Shown here piece after piece: positions 25,940-35,117 of a stretch of DNA of 64,000 bases (the stretch's first letter is position 1; each line of letters starts with the position of its first letter). Under the pieces are notes generated by a model. The model was not told where the DNA came from and made no database searches. It saw only the letters and a program-made list of their open reading frames with translations. This stretch comes from Chitinophaga sp. MM2321 (lineage in GTDB: Bacteria > Bacteroidota > Bacteroidia > Chitinophagales > Chitinophagaceae): positions 3,782,001 to 3,846,000 of the forward strand of contig NZ_OZ035533.1 of NCBI RefSeq assembly GCF_964033635.1, in the 5' to 3' direction. The translations under genes were made by a program, and so were the position numbers.

Positions 25940-27877
25940 TTATTTCAGTGAATTAATCCACATCGCAATCTTCGTGGCATCGGCCTGTGGCACCTGGGGG
26001 AAAGGCGGCATAGGCGTTGGATAGCCAGGCCAGTTTTCCGGTTTCGGATTACGGATCAATGCCAGTATTTTAGCTACGGAATATTTTCTTTTAGCTATTT
26101 CATTGAAGCCGGGACCGACCTGTTTTTTCTCCGCATTATGACAGGAAGAACAAGTGTATTTATTCAGTAACGGCTGTACCTCTGCAAGTGTCGGGGTTTT
26201 AGTAGTAACAGATTTTGGACCGGCAGCTTTTGATGTGGCAGCAACAGAAACAGCCACCACAGATGCTTTCGCAGAATTTCTTGTACTTACTTCCGACATA
26301 GACAGCTTGGCCCCTTCGGGGATGTTATTGAGCGTATAATACACATCCGGATGTACCAGCGAGTAAGAACGTTCCTGTTCGCGGATACCATTCAAGGAGA
26401 GCTTATGGATGTAGTAACGGCGTAACCCTGTTGTAATGATACGCACTTTCATACCATCAGCAGATACCTTCACGCCTTTCACGGTGAGCTTTTCCGGGTT
26501 TACGGGAGGACTGCCATATACAGGATGGTATTTATAAATAAAGCTTTCTACATTGTAAGAAGCCAGATCTTCCGCATACTTTTTATCTACCGGTTGCGTG
26601 AATGTAATTTCAAAACCATCCGGCATGGCGCTCACGGTTCTCATTTCAAAAGGCACGCGGTTATTCCATACCAGGCGTTGCAAGCCCTGGTTGGCATCGC
26701 CCGCAGAACCCCATCCACGGTTGGTTTCCCCTACAAACAGGGAACCATCTTTTCCCCAGGCGAGGCGCAATACACCCGACTGGAAACCGCTTCTGAAATC
26801 CCAGGCAGCGCCCTGGTATTCACCATTTACTTTCTCCAGGTATACACGCATAATTTTGCTTTGTCCCTGGTCGCCGATGAGGAGCTGTTTGGCAAACGGA
26901 CCAAACACGCCGTCGGGGATGGTGGTCAGCTGTGCGTTGGAGATTCCTAAAACACCGTGTGGTAGCCATACTGCCGGCAGCTGTATTTCGGGGAAATATT
27001 GCTTCATATCAAACAACGTCACAAATTTTTCATTCTCTACATTCTCCGGTTTGATAGCACGGCCCTGCGCATCTCTGCGGAAGCGGGGATCTACTTTGCT
27101 GTATAATTGTTCTGTGGTCAATTTTACAGGAGAGTTGGGCATGCCACTCCAGCGCAAACCTGCGGGATGGCCCATAAAGCTGCCTTTCTTCACATGTACC
27201 AGTGCGCCGGAACCCATCCAGTCGCCCTGATTTTCTGTGTAGAACAATTCTCCATCCACCATACCTAAACCGCAGGGAGAACGGAAGCCTGTAGCCCATG
27301 GCTGCATTTTACCGTCTTCTGTGATGTTCATCATCCATCCGCGCCAGGGCACACGGCTTTCACCACGCCACCATTCTTCGTCGCCAAAGGCTACGTTGCC
27401 GGATACAAAGAAAGAGCCATCCGGAGCGATAACCGGTCCGAAACTATATTCATGATAATGACCGGATACCGGCCACGCATATACGGTTTCAAACTTATCG
27501 ATCTTACCATCCATATTGGTGTCGGTAAGTTTAGTCAGTTCACCGCGCTGGGCGCAGTACAGGGAACCGTTTTTATAGGCAAGTCCCAATACCTCATGCA
27601 GCCCGGAAGCTACTTTGCGGAAGTAGGGTTGTTTGCTGGTAGGGTTCTCTACGATATAGATATCACCACGGCGGGTAGCCACGCCCAGGTCGCCGTTTGG
27701 CAGGGTACACAGCCCCCCAACTTCCAGCAGGGTGCCTTCAGGAGAGCTCATACGTGCGATGCGGAAAAAGTCCTCTTCCTTGGCCGATTCCTGCGCCATT
27801 ACGGAGGTGATAGTTGTTGTTAATAATAACATCCCGGCTGCTAATCCGGCTGTTATTCCTTTATAATTCAGTTTCAT
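25940..27877 (-). CDS. Exported beta-propeller protein with C-terminal cytochrome c
   Basis: A 645-residue secreted protein. A signal peptide (to about residue 28) is followed by an NHL/PQQ-dehydrogenase-like six-bladed propeller (GGLCTLPNGDLGVATRRGDI, then LGLAYKNGSLYCAQRGEL), a fibronectin-like linker, and a class I cytochrome c domain near residue 565 with haem motif CSSCHNAEKK and a probable Met ligand in TPMPPFPQ. It is probably a periplasmic electron-transfer or sugar-oxidising partner. It sits 21 bp after the DUF1080-PA14 gene, which suggests the pair act together on oxidised glycosides. Confidence 0.87.
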   Translation of the reverse strand: MKLNYKGITAGLAAGMLLLTTTITSVMAQESAKEEDFFRIARMSSPEGTLLEVGGLCTLPNGDLGVATRRGDIYIVENPTSKQPYFRKVASGLHEVLGLAYKNGSLYCAQRGELTKLTDTNMDGKIDKFETVYAWPVSGHYHEYSFGPVIAPDGSFFVSGNVAFGDEEWWRGESRVPWRGWMMNITEDGKMQPWATGFRSPCGLGMVDGELFYTENQGDWMGSGALVHVKKGSFMGHPAGLRWSGMPNSPVKLTTEQLYSKVDPRFRRDAQGRAIKPENVENEKFVTLFDMKQYFPEIQLPAVWLPHGVLGISNAQLTTIPDGVFGPFAKQLLIGDQGQSKIMRVYLEKVNGEYQGAAWDFRSGFQSGVLRLAWGKDGSLFVGETNRGWGSAGDANQGLQRLVWNNRVPFEMRTVSAMPDGFEITFTQPVDKKYAEDLASYNVESFIYKYHPVYGSPPVNPEKLTVKGVKVSADGMKVRIITTGLRRYYIHKLSLNGIREQERSYSLVHPDVYYTLNNIPEGAKLSMSEVSTRNSAKASVVAVSVAATSKAAGPKSVTTKTPTLAEVQPLLNKYTCSSCHNAEKKQVGPGFNEIAKRKYSVAKILALIRNPKPENWPGYPTPMPPFPQVPQADATKIAMWINSLK

Positions 27878-27898
27878 AATAATCGTTAGTATTTCTGC

Positions 27899-29758
27899 TT
27901 AGAAGATAACCGCGTAGCCCACTTTCGTTTTTACCGGTACAATCAGTTCCGTGCGACCATCCTGGTTACGGATTACAGGAGTAGCTGCTGCGTCATCCAT
28001 CTTCACATAATAGGATTTATCACCTACCTGGTACCATCCGCCGGGCAACAGCGTTATGCTATCGGCTACGGCTATACGTAGGTACAGGTTTTCAGCAGGT
28101 TGCGTGATATTTACCGTACGATGAATACCCTGACTTTCCGGTAATACGCTGATGCTATCGCTCACCGTGGCGCCATATACCTGGTAACTGAAAACAGGCT
28201 TCCCTGCTTCATCCAATGAGTAGCCTTTAGGGCGATAACCGGTACCGGTGGTATCTTTGCTCCAGGCGGTTTCCGGCGTAGACAGTTGTGCAATGGCCAT
28301 TGTTGGGTGGTTGTTCAGGATGCAGATCATTCCTAAAGGACGGGAAGAACCATCGCCACGGTCATGCCACATCGGGGTGGTATTGAGAAAATCGCCACGC
28401 CATACCTGTACAGGCAGACCGTTGTCCATATCATAGGTGTAATGTACTTTAGCAGGACTCCCCGCAGAAATGGCGTGTGTTACCCGCGGACCACCACGGA
28501 GGTCCATAAAACTACGGAGCACCGTGTTTTCTGTAGCTGTTACCAGGATTGGATCGGTAGGATCATCTGCCGGCACATTGGTATCGCTGATCACAAATTC
28601 ACGGATACCGCTTTCTTTTACAGATAAGGTTAGTGCAGGTTGCGCCCAGTCAACGGTTTTACTATACAGCACTTCAACGGGATAACTGCCGGGTTGCAAT
28701 TCCACGCTGCCTTTCCCATCCCAGTTGCTGGGTTTGATCACTTCTTTGTTGTTGATCTTCATAGCGCCACCGCCACCGGAAGCATGGATATTGAATTCAT
28801 AATTTCCGGCAGCATTTATCATCAGTGTACCGGTATAGCGTACCAGGAATTCATTGTCCGGCAGGCCACTGATGTTGGAGCTGATCAGCTCCGAAGTACC
28901 GGTAACAGCGGGTTTCATCGTATTAAAATCAGGTACTTTTGTAAACTTTCCTTTATATACGCTGTACTTCACGTCTTTCAACGTTGGTTTCGGCTGGTTA
29001 TAGTTGCTGACCCGGATGTTTCTGAAGGCAATGGTGCCGTGATCTCCCTGGATACGGAGCGGACCTGTAGTTACTTCATTATCCTGCATGGCGCCACGTG
29101 TGGGACCGGATAAAGCTACATTTTCCTGGATGGTAACCCCATTCAGTTCTACTTTCAGGATAACGGCATTAGCGATTTTATGACCGGCGGCGTCAAAGCG
29201 GGGCGCCTGGAAAGCAATCTTCATGTGCTGCCATAATCCGGGCGCGCGGCTGGCGTTCTGACGGGGTGCATGACCATCATAGCCCTGCTGGCCATCGGGT
29301 TTACTATCATCCCAGCGTTCATAGATACCGCCGTTGTCTGAAGCGCGTGGTGCAGTGGTGCCCCAGCTGTCAAACAGTTGTATTTCATATCTCCCCTGGA
29401 GATAAATACCCGAGTTGGAATTTTCGGATAACAGGTAATCCAGTTCCAGGTCCAGGTCACCGTGTTGCCAGGTGCTGTAAAGGTCCTGCCCGTGTTTGCC
29501 TTTATCCGGCAGATTAACGAGGATACCTGTGCCTGCCGTTGTTTCCAGCACGTTGTGCTTCCGGAGGTCTGCCCTAACGTCGCCGGCTAAACGCCAATTG
29601 GCAGCAGGCTGCTGAAATGCGGATAAATCCGTTAGCGGAACATTTTGTTGCGCGATCAATTGCTGACTGCAACCGACACTAAAAATCATCACCAAAGTTT
29701 TAGGGTCGAATACGCGCAACCGTTTCCCCTTTGGACGGAACTGATTCCATCTGAGCAT
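27899..29758 (-). CDS. Exported DUF1080-PA14 domain protein
   Basis: A 619-residue exported protein. After a basic N-terminus and a hydrophobic stretch with a possible lipobox (MIFSVGCS), a DUF1080 / 3-keto-glycoside hydrolase-type domain covers about residues 45-255 (GIYLQGRYEIQLFDSWG). A PA14-like carbohydrate-binding domain follows (about 265-390, LMINAAGNYEFNIHASGG) and then a beta-rich C-terminus. It is the first gene of a two-gene operon with the propeller-cytochrome. A GCTAAA-type dyad 24-55 bp upstream resembles that before the ROK kinase. The substrate is probably a plant or fungal glycoside (inference). Confidence 0.85.
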   Translation of the reverse strand: MLRWNQFRPKGKRLRVFDPKTLVMIFSVGCSQQLIAQQNVPLTDLSAFQQPAANWRLAGDVRADLRKHNVLETTAGTGILVNLPDKGKHGQDLYSTWQHGDLDLELDYLLSENSNSGIYLQGRYEIQLFDSWGTTAPRASDNGGIYERWDDSKPDGQQGYDGHAPRQNASRAPGLWQHMKIAFQAPRFDAAGHKIANAVILKVELNGVTIQENVALSGPTRGAMQDNEVTTGPLRIQGDHGTIAFRNIRVSNYNQPKPTLKDVKYSVYKGKFTKVPDFNTMKPAVTGTSELISSNISGLPDNEFLVRYTGTLMINAAGNYEFNIHASGGGGAMKINNKEVIKPSNWDGKGSVELQPGSYPVEVLYSKTVDWAQPALTLSVKESGIREFVISDTNVPADDPTDPILVTATENTVLRSFMDLRGGPRVTHAISAGSPAKVHYTYDMDNGLPVQVWRGDFLNTTPMWHDRGDGSSRPLGMICILNNHPTMAIAQLSTPETAWSKDTTGTGYRPKGYSLDEAGKPVFSYQVYGATVSDSISVLPESQGIHRTVNITQPAENLYLRIAVADSITLLPGGWYQVGDKSYYVKMDDAAATPVIRNQDGRTELIVPVKTKVGYAVIF

Positions 29759-29781
29759 AGATCTGTAGAGTTTTAAATTTT

Positions 29782-29813
29782 GCTAAAAGCATTTAGCTAA
29801 AGATGCTTTTAGC
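29782..29813 (-). promoter_or_regulatory. GCTAAA dyad upstream of the DUF1080-PA14 operon
   Basis: GCTAAAAGCAT and ATGCTTTTAGC form a perfect 11 bp inverted repeat around TTAGCTAAAG. It contains two overlapping dyads built from the same GCTAAA/TTTAGC half-sites as the ROK operators at 16772-16840. It is a candidate LacI-type operator or a hairpin in the leader. The rest of the 29759-30081 gap (323 bp) is AT-rich and holds no recognisable gene. Confidence 0.5.
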
Positions 29814-30081
29814 GTTAATGACATTTAATAATACGGTCGAATAAATTGTTAATGAAAATCATAGGAATACTACTTCCAAAATACAAGCTGTAAAATTGGG
29901 GCGGATCATAACGTGGGATACCACTATCCATAAACGATCTTGTGTTGTATAGCATCAGTAACACAATAATATAGCATCGCAACCAACTTCATCAGCGGCG
30001 GCCAAAATAGAAATTATTTGTAACAAAAAACGATATCGGGGTAAAAATTACATCAGCGGTAAAAAAAGCGGTGGCCGGAGG

Positions 30082-30702
30082 TCAGATCTTTAGCCCAAAC
30101 TGTTCCAGCGCCTGCAGGGTTTCCGCATAACTGTTATGGCAGATCCCATTAATACCCAGGCCGTTGGCAATGTCTACAAACATCGGGCGGTCTTCCAGGT
30201 ATACCACCTCTTCAGGCGCCACCTGTGCTATATCCAGGGCTATGCGGTAAATATCCGCATCCGGCTTACGGTAATGTACAAAGCAGGAAGAAATGAAAAA
30301 ATCGACAAAGGTACCGATCCCAAAATGCCGGATACGGTGCGTATTCAGTTCTCGCCCTTCATTATTTACGATGGCAATTTTCAGATGGTAAGTTGCTTTC
30401 AGGGTACGTATCAGTTCAATCATTTCGGGGTAAGGAGCCGACTGTGCAAACATAAACTCCCTGAACTGATGACGGGTAAAGGACCTGTCTTCATAAAATA
30501 CGACCCTGCCCAGGTATTCATCCAGGGTAAGTTTACCTACTTCGTAGGTATCGAAAGTAAGGTGGTGTCTTTCTTCCGTTTCCAGGGCATCCAATTGGAA
30601 GATTTCTACCGCCTTTTTACGGGCAGCCCTGTCCCACCCGTTGGTGAGCAGCACCCCGCCTATATCCAGGAATAAAGTTGTAATCGTTTTTTTCTTCTCC
30701 AT
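30082..30702 (-). CDS. HAD-family hydrolase (YihX-like phosphatase)
   Basis: A 206-residue cytoplasmic HAD superfamily (class IA) enzyme. Motif I is FLDIGGVLLTNGWDR (nucleophile Asp near residue 13), with Gly where many HADs have the second Asp, as in YihX-like sugar phosphatases. Motif III Lys is in HYRKPDADIY and motif IV in VVYLEDRPMFVDIA. The ATG at 30702 (MEKKKTITTLF) is chosen over an upstream GTG at 30723. It is divergent from the GNAT gene, 58 bp away. The substrate is unknown, probably a sugar or nucleotide phosphate. Confidence 0.88.
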   Translation of the reverse strand: MEKKKTITTLFLDIGGVLLTNGWDRAARKKAVEIFQLDALETEERHHLTFDTYEVGKLTLDEYLGRVVFYEDRSFTRHQFREFMFAQSAPYPEMIELIRTLKATYHLKIAIVNNEGRELNTHRIRHFGIGTFVDFFISSCFVHYRKPDADIYRIALDIAQVAPEEVVYLEDRPMFVDIANGLGINGICHNSYAETLQALEQFGLKI

Positions 30703-30760
30703 CTGAAAAAAATTAAATTGCACTACTAATATAATGTTATCCCTTCATTAAACCAGCAGC

Positions 30761-31240
30761 ATGCACATACGAAAAGCGACCATCAACGATATAGGCCAGT
30801 TACGGACATTGTACCGGCAAACAATACAGGAAATCAACAGCCGTGATTATGACGCCACGCAGATAGCAGCATGGGCTGCTACAGCAGACCGTATTTCATC
30901 TCTCGAAAAAAAAATAACAACACAACATTTCTATGTGGTAGTAACACCCGCAGAAATGGTGACAGGCTTCGCCTCATTGGAAGATACGGGCGAACTGGAT
31001 ATGATGTTTGTACACAAAGACTTTCAACGGCAAGGCATTGCCTCCATGCTGGTGCATAAGCTGTTTAAAATCGCTGTAGCGCAGCAGATACCGGTGCTTA
31101 CAGCCTATGTAAGCATTACCGCGAAACCATTTTTTGAAACGATGGGCTTTATCCCTATCGAACAACAAACGGTTATGATCGGAGAAACAGGGCTAACAAA
31201 TTACGCCATGCAACGGGTAATGGAAGTCGTTGAAAAATAG
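30761..31240 (+). CDS. GNAT-family N-acetyltransferase
   Basis: A 159-residue acetyltransferase. The N-terminal strand MHIRKATINDIGQLRTLY, the central GFASLEDTGELDMMFVHKDFQRQGIASMLVHKLF (motif A, acetyl-CoA pyrophosphate loop RQGIAS) and a C-terminal segment with FFETMGFIPIEQQTV are typical of the YafP/PhnO-type GNAT group. The substrate is unknown. It is divergent from the HAD gene and convergent with the DUF4251 gene (8 bp gap). Confidence 0.9.
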   Translation: MHIRKATINDIGQLRTLYRQTIQEINSRDYDATQIAAWAATADRISSLEKKITTQHFYVVVTPAEMVTGFASLEDTGELDMMFVHKDFQRQGIASMLVHKLFKIAVAQQIPVLTAYVSITAKPFFETMGFIPIEQQTVMIGETGLTNYAMQRVMEVVEK

Positions 31241-31248
31241 CGTCGCCT

Positions 31249-31758
31249 TTATTGCTTCTTCCCTTCTTTGATATACCCGTTAAAAGACATGGGCTGGCGG
31301 TTATTGCTGGTTACCTGTAATGTGCCATAGCCACTGCTGGAAACGGTAATATTAATATTTTGAATATCCTGCTGATCGGTAGGTTTCACGCTGATACTCC
31401 AACCATCTTTTTTGCGGGGTGTACTGGTGTATTTAAATTGTTTTGTTTTAAAATCCAGTGGCGATTTATTGGAGCCATAAGGTGCGGAATAGGCACGCCC
31501 GAAATAAGGCAGGTAGCTGACCACTGAATCAGCTGTTACGGTGACATTATATTCCGAAGTAAGCTGACGTGTACGCCCATTCATAGGCAGGGCTGACTGG
31601 GCTACAAAAACGTAGTTGCGGGAATCGATCAGCGCCTTTACTTCCGCTGCTTTTTCTTCCTTTTTCTGTGTTTTTGTTTCCTGTGCGTACAGGCTTCCGG
31701 TAGTCAGTGCAATCATTGAAAAGATGAATACGGTCTTTAATGCAAACGAACTTTTCAT
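31249..31758 (-). CDS. Exported DUF4251 protein
   Basis: A 169-residue periplasmic protein. The signal peptide (MKSSFALKTVFIFSMIAL, cleavage near SLYAQE) is followed by a lysine/glutamate-rich linker and a beta-rich DUF4251 domain (YVFVAQSALPMNGRTRQL, YLPYFGRAYSAPYGSN). This family is restricted to Bacteroidota and its function is unknown; tertiary structure suggests a lipocalin-like or barrel fold. The ATG at 31758 is chosen because the upstream in-frame region is non-conserved and the signal peptide begins there. Confidence 0.88.
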   Translation of the reverse strand: MKSSFALKTVFIFSMIALTTGSLYAQETKTQKKEEKAAEVKALIDSRNYVFVAQSALPMNGRTRQLTSEYNVTVTADSVVSYLPYFGRAYSAPYGSNKSPLDFKTKQFKYTSTPRKKDGWSISVKPTDQQDIQNINITVSSSGYGTLQVTSNNRQPMSFNGYIKEGKKQ

Positions 31759-31914
31759 AATAATTAATTTTACCGTGAAAGGAAAGCGAATATCATACCA
31801 TAAAAGGAAATTACCATTTAGGGAAGATAACGTATTTTCACAAGCTGATGGCCTCTTTCCGGCCTTCCCTCCGGGGGAAGGCAAAGCGGTTGAAGCCTTT
31901 TAAAATCCGGAATC

Positions 31915-33675
31915 ATGCCTAACCCATATATTTCTTTATTAAAAACGGCCTGGACATACGCAAAACGGGAGCGCAAAAAGTACCTGCTGGTATACGCCAT
32001 GTTCATCTGTGCCAATATCTTCTTTTCACTGAATCCGGTATTGTTTGGCTGGTTTATCGGGAAGATCCAGCGGGATTCTGCGAACCTGCCCTATAATACC
32101 ATGTTGTTTGCAGGCGGCTATTTCGGGCTGAAGCTGATGGAATGGGCCTTTCATGGACCTGCGCGGGTAATGGAACGACGGCTGGCCTTTAACCTGAGCC
32201 GGAATTTTTTACAGGAGAGATATCACCAGGCGCTGCACCTGCCGGTAAAGTGGCACCAGGACAACCACAGCGGGTCTGTGATCAACCGGATCCGCAAGGC
32301 GTATGAAGCCCTGAAAGAATTTTTTGAACGGGGATTCATGTACCTGCATGCCCTCTCCAAATTACTGTTTTCCGTTATTGCCATGATGTACTTCTCGCCT
32401 TTGTTCGGCACTATTGGTGTATTGCTCGGTGTAGTTTGTATCTGGGTGGTGCTACGGTTTGACAGGCCCATCATCAAAACGCTGGAAGAGATTAATGAAC
32501 GGGAACACGTGGTATCTGCTACCCTGTTTGACAGTCTTTCCAATATTATGACAGTCATCACCCTCCGGCTGGAAAAGAGCATGGAAAAAGGTTTGCTGGG
32601 AAAGATCGCGCAAATATGGCCACCCTTCCGCCGCAATACCCTCATCAACGAATGGAAGTGGTTCGTAGCAGATATCATGATCACCATCATTTATTGCGTG
32701 GTGGCAATCGGGTATATTTTCCAGCACTGGGTGCCGGGAGAAGTATTTTATATCGCAGGGCTGGTAACCCTGGTGGGCTATGTCAACCAGTTTACCAGCG
32801 CGTTCCAGGATGTAGCCTGGCAGTATACCGATGTGGTGCAATATAATACCTCCGTAGAAACAGCGCGTAATATCAGTAATGCCTATACGGAGCATCACCG
32901 GCCCGAAGCCGCGGTGGTGCTGCCTGCCTCGTGGCAGACTATTGAGATCAGTAACCTCAGCTTTTCGCATCTCACCACCTATGATAATGAGCATGCACCA
33001 CAAAGTTTGCATCACCTGCATTTACGGATAGGCCGTGGAAAAAAGATTGCCCTTATCGGGGAAAGCGGTAGCGGAAAAAGCACGCTGCTGGCTATTTTGA
33101 GAGGGCTGTATGAACCGGAACAGGATACGCGGTTCCAGGTAGACGGACAAGCTTACCCGTTGGCAACGCTTAATGAAACCGTTACGTTGTTTCCGCAGGA
33201 GCCGGAAATTTTTGAAAACACGATTGCGTATAATGTTACGCTTGGATTGCCCTTTATACAGGAAGACATCCTGTCTGTTTGTGAAAGCGCACATTTCACG
33301 GAAGTGGTATCGTTGCTGCCGGAAGGACTTGAATCGGATATCCGGGAGAAAGGCGTGAACCTTTCCGGTGGTCAGAAACAAAGGCTGGCACTGGCCCGTG
33401 GCATCCTGGCAGCAAGGGGCAGCGAAGTGATTTTGCTGGACGAGCCTACCAGCAGTGTAGATCCTAAAACAGAAGCCATGATCTATGAAAAGATGTTCCA
33501 TGCCTTTGCTGATAAAGCCATTATCTCTTCTATGCACCGGCTGCACCTGTTGCCGCAGTTCGATTATATTTATGTATTGCAGCAGGGCCGCGTTGCTGCC
33601 GAAGGAACATTCACATCCCTGCGGGCCAGCAGCGGCGTGTTTCAGGAGTTATGGAAACACCAGGAAAACAAATAG
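31915..33675 (+). CDS. ABC exporter, fused permease and ATPase
   Basis: A 586-residue half-transporter. The N-terminal membrane domain (about residues 1-320, six helices) is followed by a nucleotide-binding domain with Walker A GESGSGKST (near 382), ABC signature LSGGQKQR (near 482), Walker B VILLDEP (near 504) and the H-loop in ISSMHRLHLL. It works as a homodimer or heterodimer exporter of an unknown substrate such as a lipid, peptide or drug. It is 156 bp from the divergent DUF4251 gene. No partner transporter is adjacent. Confidence 0.92.
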   Translation: MPNPYISLLKTAWTYAKRERKKYLLVYAMFICANIFFSLNPVLFGWFIGKIQRDSANLPYNTMLFAGGYFGLKLMEWAFHGPARVMERRLAFNLSRNFLQERYHQALHLPVKWHQDNHSGSVINRIRKAYEALKEFFERGFMYLHALSKLLFSVIAMMYFSPLFGTIGVLLGVVCIWVVLRFDRPIIKTLEEINEREHVVSATLFDSLSNIMTVITLRLEKSMEKGLLGKIAQIWPPFRRNTLINEWKWFVADIMITIIYCVVAIGYIFQHWVPGEVFYIAGLVTLVGYVNQFTSAFQDVAWQYTDVVQYNTSVETARNISNAYTEHHRPEAAVVLPASWQTIEISNLSFSHLTTYDNEHAPQSLHHLHLRIGRGKKIALIGESGSGKSTLLAILRGLYEPEQDTRFQVDGQAYPLATLNETVTLFPQEPEIFENTIAYNVTLGLPFIQEDILSVCESAHFTEVVSLLPEGLESDIREKGVNLSGGQKQRLALARGILAARGSEVILLDEPTSSVDPKTEAMIYEKMFHAFADKAIISSMHRLHLLPQFDYIYVLQQGRVAAEGTFTSLRASSGVFQELWKHQENK

Positions 33676-33721
33676 CTGTTCGAATATTTCACAGCGTAGG
33701 CCGAAATTCCTCAGAATAAAT

Positions 33722-33753
33722 TTGCAACAATGTTGCATAAACACATATCTTTG
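33722..33753 (+). promoter_or_regulatory. Promoter with 15 bp palindrome for the TrxR-like gene
   Basis: TTTG (33721-33724), 21 nt, then a perfect -7 box TATCTTTG (33746-33753). Between them is the perfect palindrome TGCAACA-A-TGTTGCA (33723-33737), which is placed to act as an operator for an unidentified regulator. The transcript would start near 33760, about 14 nt before the ATG. Confidence 0.55.
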
Positions 33754-33773
33754 TCAGCATAAAACCGTCAGCT

Positions 33774-34682
33774 ATGATCAACGGACAATTATATGATGTT
33801 ATTATTATCGGGGGCAGCTATGCCGGCTTATCCGCCGCCATGGCCCTGGGGCGCTCTTTCAGGCAGGTATTGGTACTGGATAACGGCATGCCCGCCAACA
33901 GGCAAACGCCGCATGCGCACAACTTTATTACGCATGACGGCCAGACACCCGCGGCCATTGCAGCAGCTGCGAAAGAACAGGTAAGCCACTACCCTACCAT
34001 ACAGTTCAAAAACGAAACAGCTGTCAGCGCAACGATAAATGGAATGGGCTTTCTGATTGAAACCAAAAACGGTGAACATTTTCAGGCAAAAAAATTATTG
34101 CTGGCTACCGGCATAACGGATATAATGCCCGATATAAAAGGCTTTGCAGCAGCCTGGGGCATCTCTGTACTTCATTGTCCCTATTGCCATGGTTACGAGG
34201 TGCGCAATGAGGTAACCGGGATACTGAGCAACGGGGAAGAAGCTTATGAGTTTAGTAAAATGATTCATCACTGGACGAGTAACCTCACCATTTTCACTAA
34301 TGGCGCCGCTGTTTTTAGTAATGAACAACTCGATAAACTGGCTACACATCGTATAGCCGTCAACGATAAAGTGATCCGTGAAATTGAACAGGAAAAAGGG
34401 CAGGTAAAACAACTTCTTTTTACAGATGGCAGCAGCGCGCCGGTCCGTGTTTTATACGCCCGGCCAGCCATGCGTTTATCCGGCGATATCCCCGTTGCAT
34501 TGGGATGCGTGCTCACCGCAACAGGCCACATCGAAGCAGATAGTTTTCAGCGTACCAGCGTACCCGGTGTGTTCGCTGCGGGCGACTGCACCACTCCTTT
34601 CCGCAGCCTCTCCCAGGCCACTGCGGCAGGTACCCTGGCGGGCGCCATGATCAATAAAGCGTTAGTGGAAGAAGTTTGGTAA
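33774..34682 (+). CDS. Thioredoxin reductase-like NAD(P)/FAD oxidoreductase
   Basis: A 302-residue flavoprotein. The N-terminal FAD motif is IIGGSYAGLSAAMALG (residues 10-25), a CPYCHGYE redox-active disulfide lies near residue 136, and the FAD-binding GVFAAGDCTTPF is near residue 264. The CPYC segment and size match thioredoxin-reductase-like proteins of the AhpF/TrxB superfamily. No partner thioredoxin is adjacent. A 15 bp palindrome sits between its promoter elements, so stress-dependent control is plausible. Confidence 0.9.
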   Translation: MINGQLYDVIIIGGSYAGLSAAMALGRSFRQVLVLDNGMPANRQTPHAHNFITHDGQTPAAIAAAAKEQVSHYPTIQFKNETAVSATINGMGFLIETKNGEHFQAKKLLLATGITDIMPDIKGFAAAWGISVLHCPYCHGYEVRNEVTGILSNGEEAYEFSKMIHHWTSNLTIFTNGAAVFSNEQLDKLATHRIAVNDKVIREIEQEKGQVKQLLFTDGSSAPVRVLYARPAMRLSGDIPVALGCVLTATGHIEADSFQRTSVPGVFAAGDCTTPFRSLSQATAAGTLAGAMINKALVEEVW

Positions 34683-34755
34683 CAGTTTGGAAAATTATTA
34701 AATGGAATTTGTATTTTAGCCGTCTATACCATTTTCCTAATCCAAAAAAACCAAC

Positions 34756-35088
34756 ATGCTAACAACCCTATCCACTTTAGCTGTATTATTTTTTATCGCA
34801 CATGTGTACCTGCTTTTCACCTCCTTTGGTGAAAAAGGTTTTCAGAAAAAGAAATACCTGTGGTCACATATCACGTTGTGGATCACCGGCGTGCTGGCTT
34901 GCGGACTCACCATCCTGTTTGCGGGCAAATCCGTATCCGGCGTTATAGATGTTTTTGACACGCCTGTAAAATCTGCCCTGCTGATCGTGCTGGCGCTGGT
35001 ACTTTCTGCCATTGCGCACACGATTGTAAAGCTGCTGGTATTGCCAAAGTACAATACCCCTGCACAAACAGCGGTATCAGAAAACTAA
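34756..35088 (+). CDS. Small three-helix membrane protein, unknown
   Basis: A 110-residue inner-membrane protein with helices at about residues 2-20, 36-54 and 72-95, separated by charged loops (GEKGFQKKKYLWSHI and KSVSGVIDVFDTPVKS). No family could be named. It follows the thioredoxin-reductase-like gene by 73 bp on the same strand and may share its transcript. It is followed by a strong terminator hairpin. A role in membrane redox or stress physiology would be speculation. Confidence 0.7.
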   Translation: MLTTLSTLAVLFFIAHVYLLFTSFGEKGFQKKKYLWSHITLWITGVLACGLTILFAGKSVSGVIDVFDTPVKSALLIVLALVLSAIAHTIVKLLVLPKYNTPAQTAVSEN

Positions 35089-35095
35089 CAGATGG

Positions 35096-35117
35096 GCCTG
35101 CCGTGAGAGCGGCAGGC
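35096..35117 (+). terminator. Rho-independent terminator
   Basis: GCCTGCCG-TGAGAG-CGGCAGGC is a perfect 8 bp GC-rich stem with a 6 nt loop, followed by TCCTTCTTCCC. It ends the transcript of the small membrane protein. The following 35118-35312 stretch has no gene and an unusual mix of GC-rich and AT-rich segments. Confidence 0.8.
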
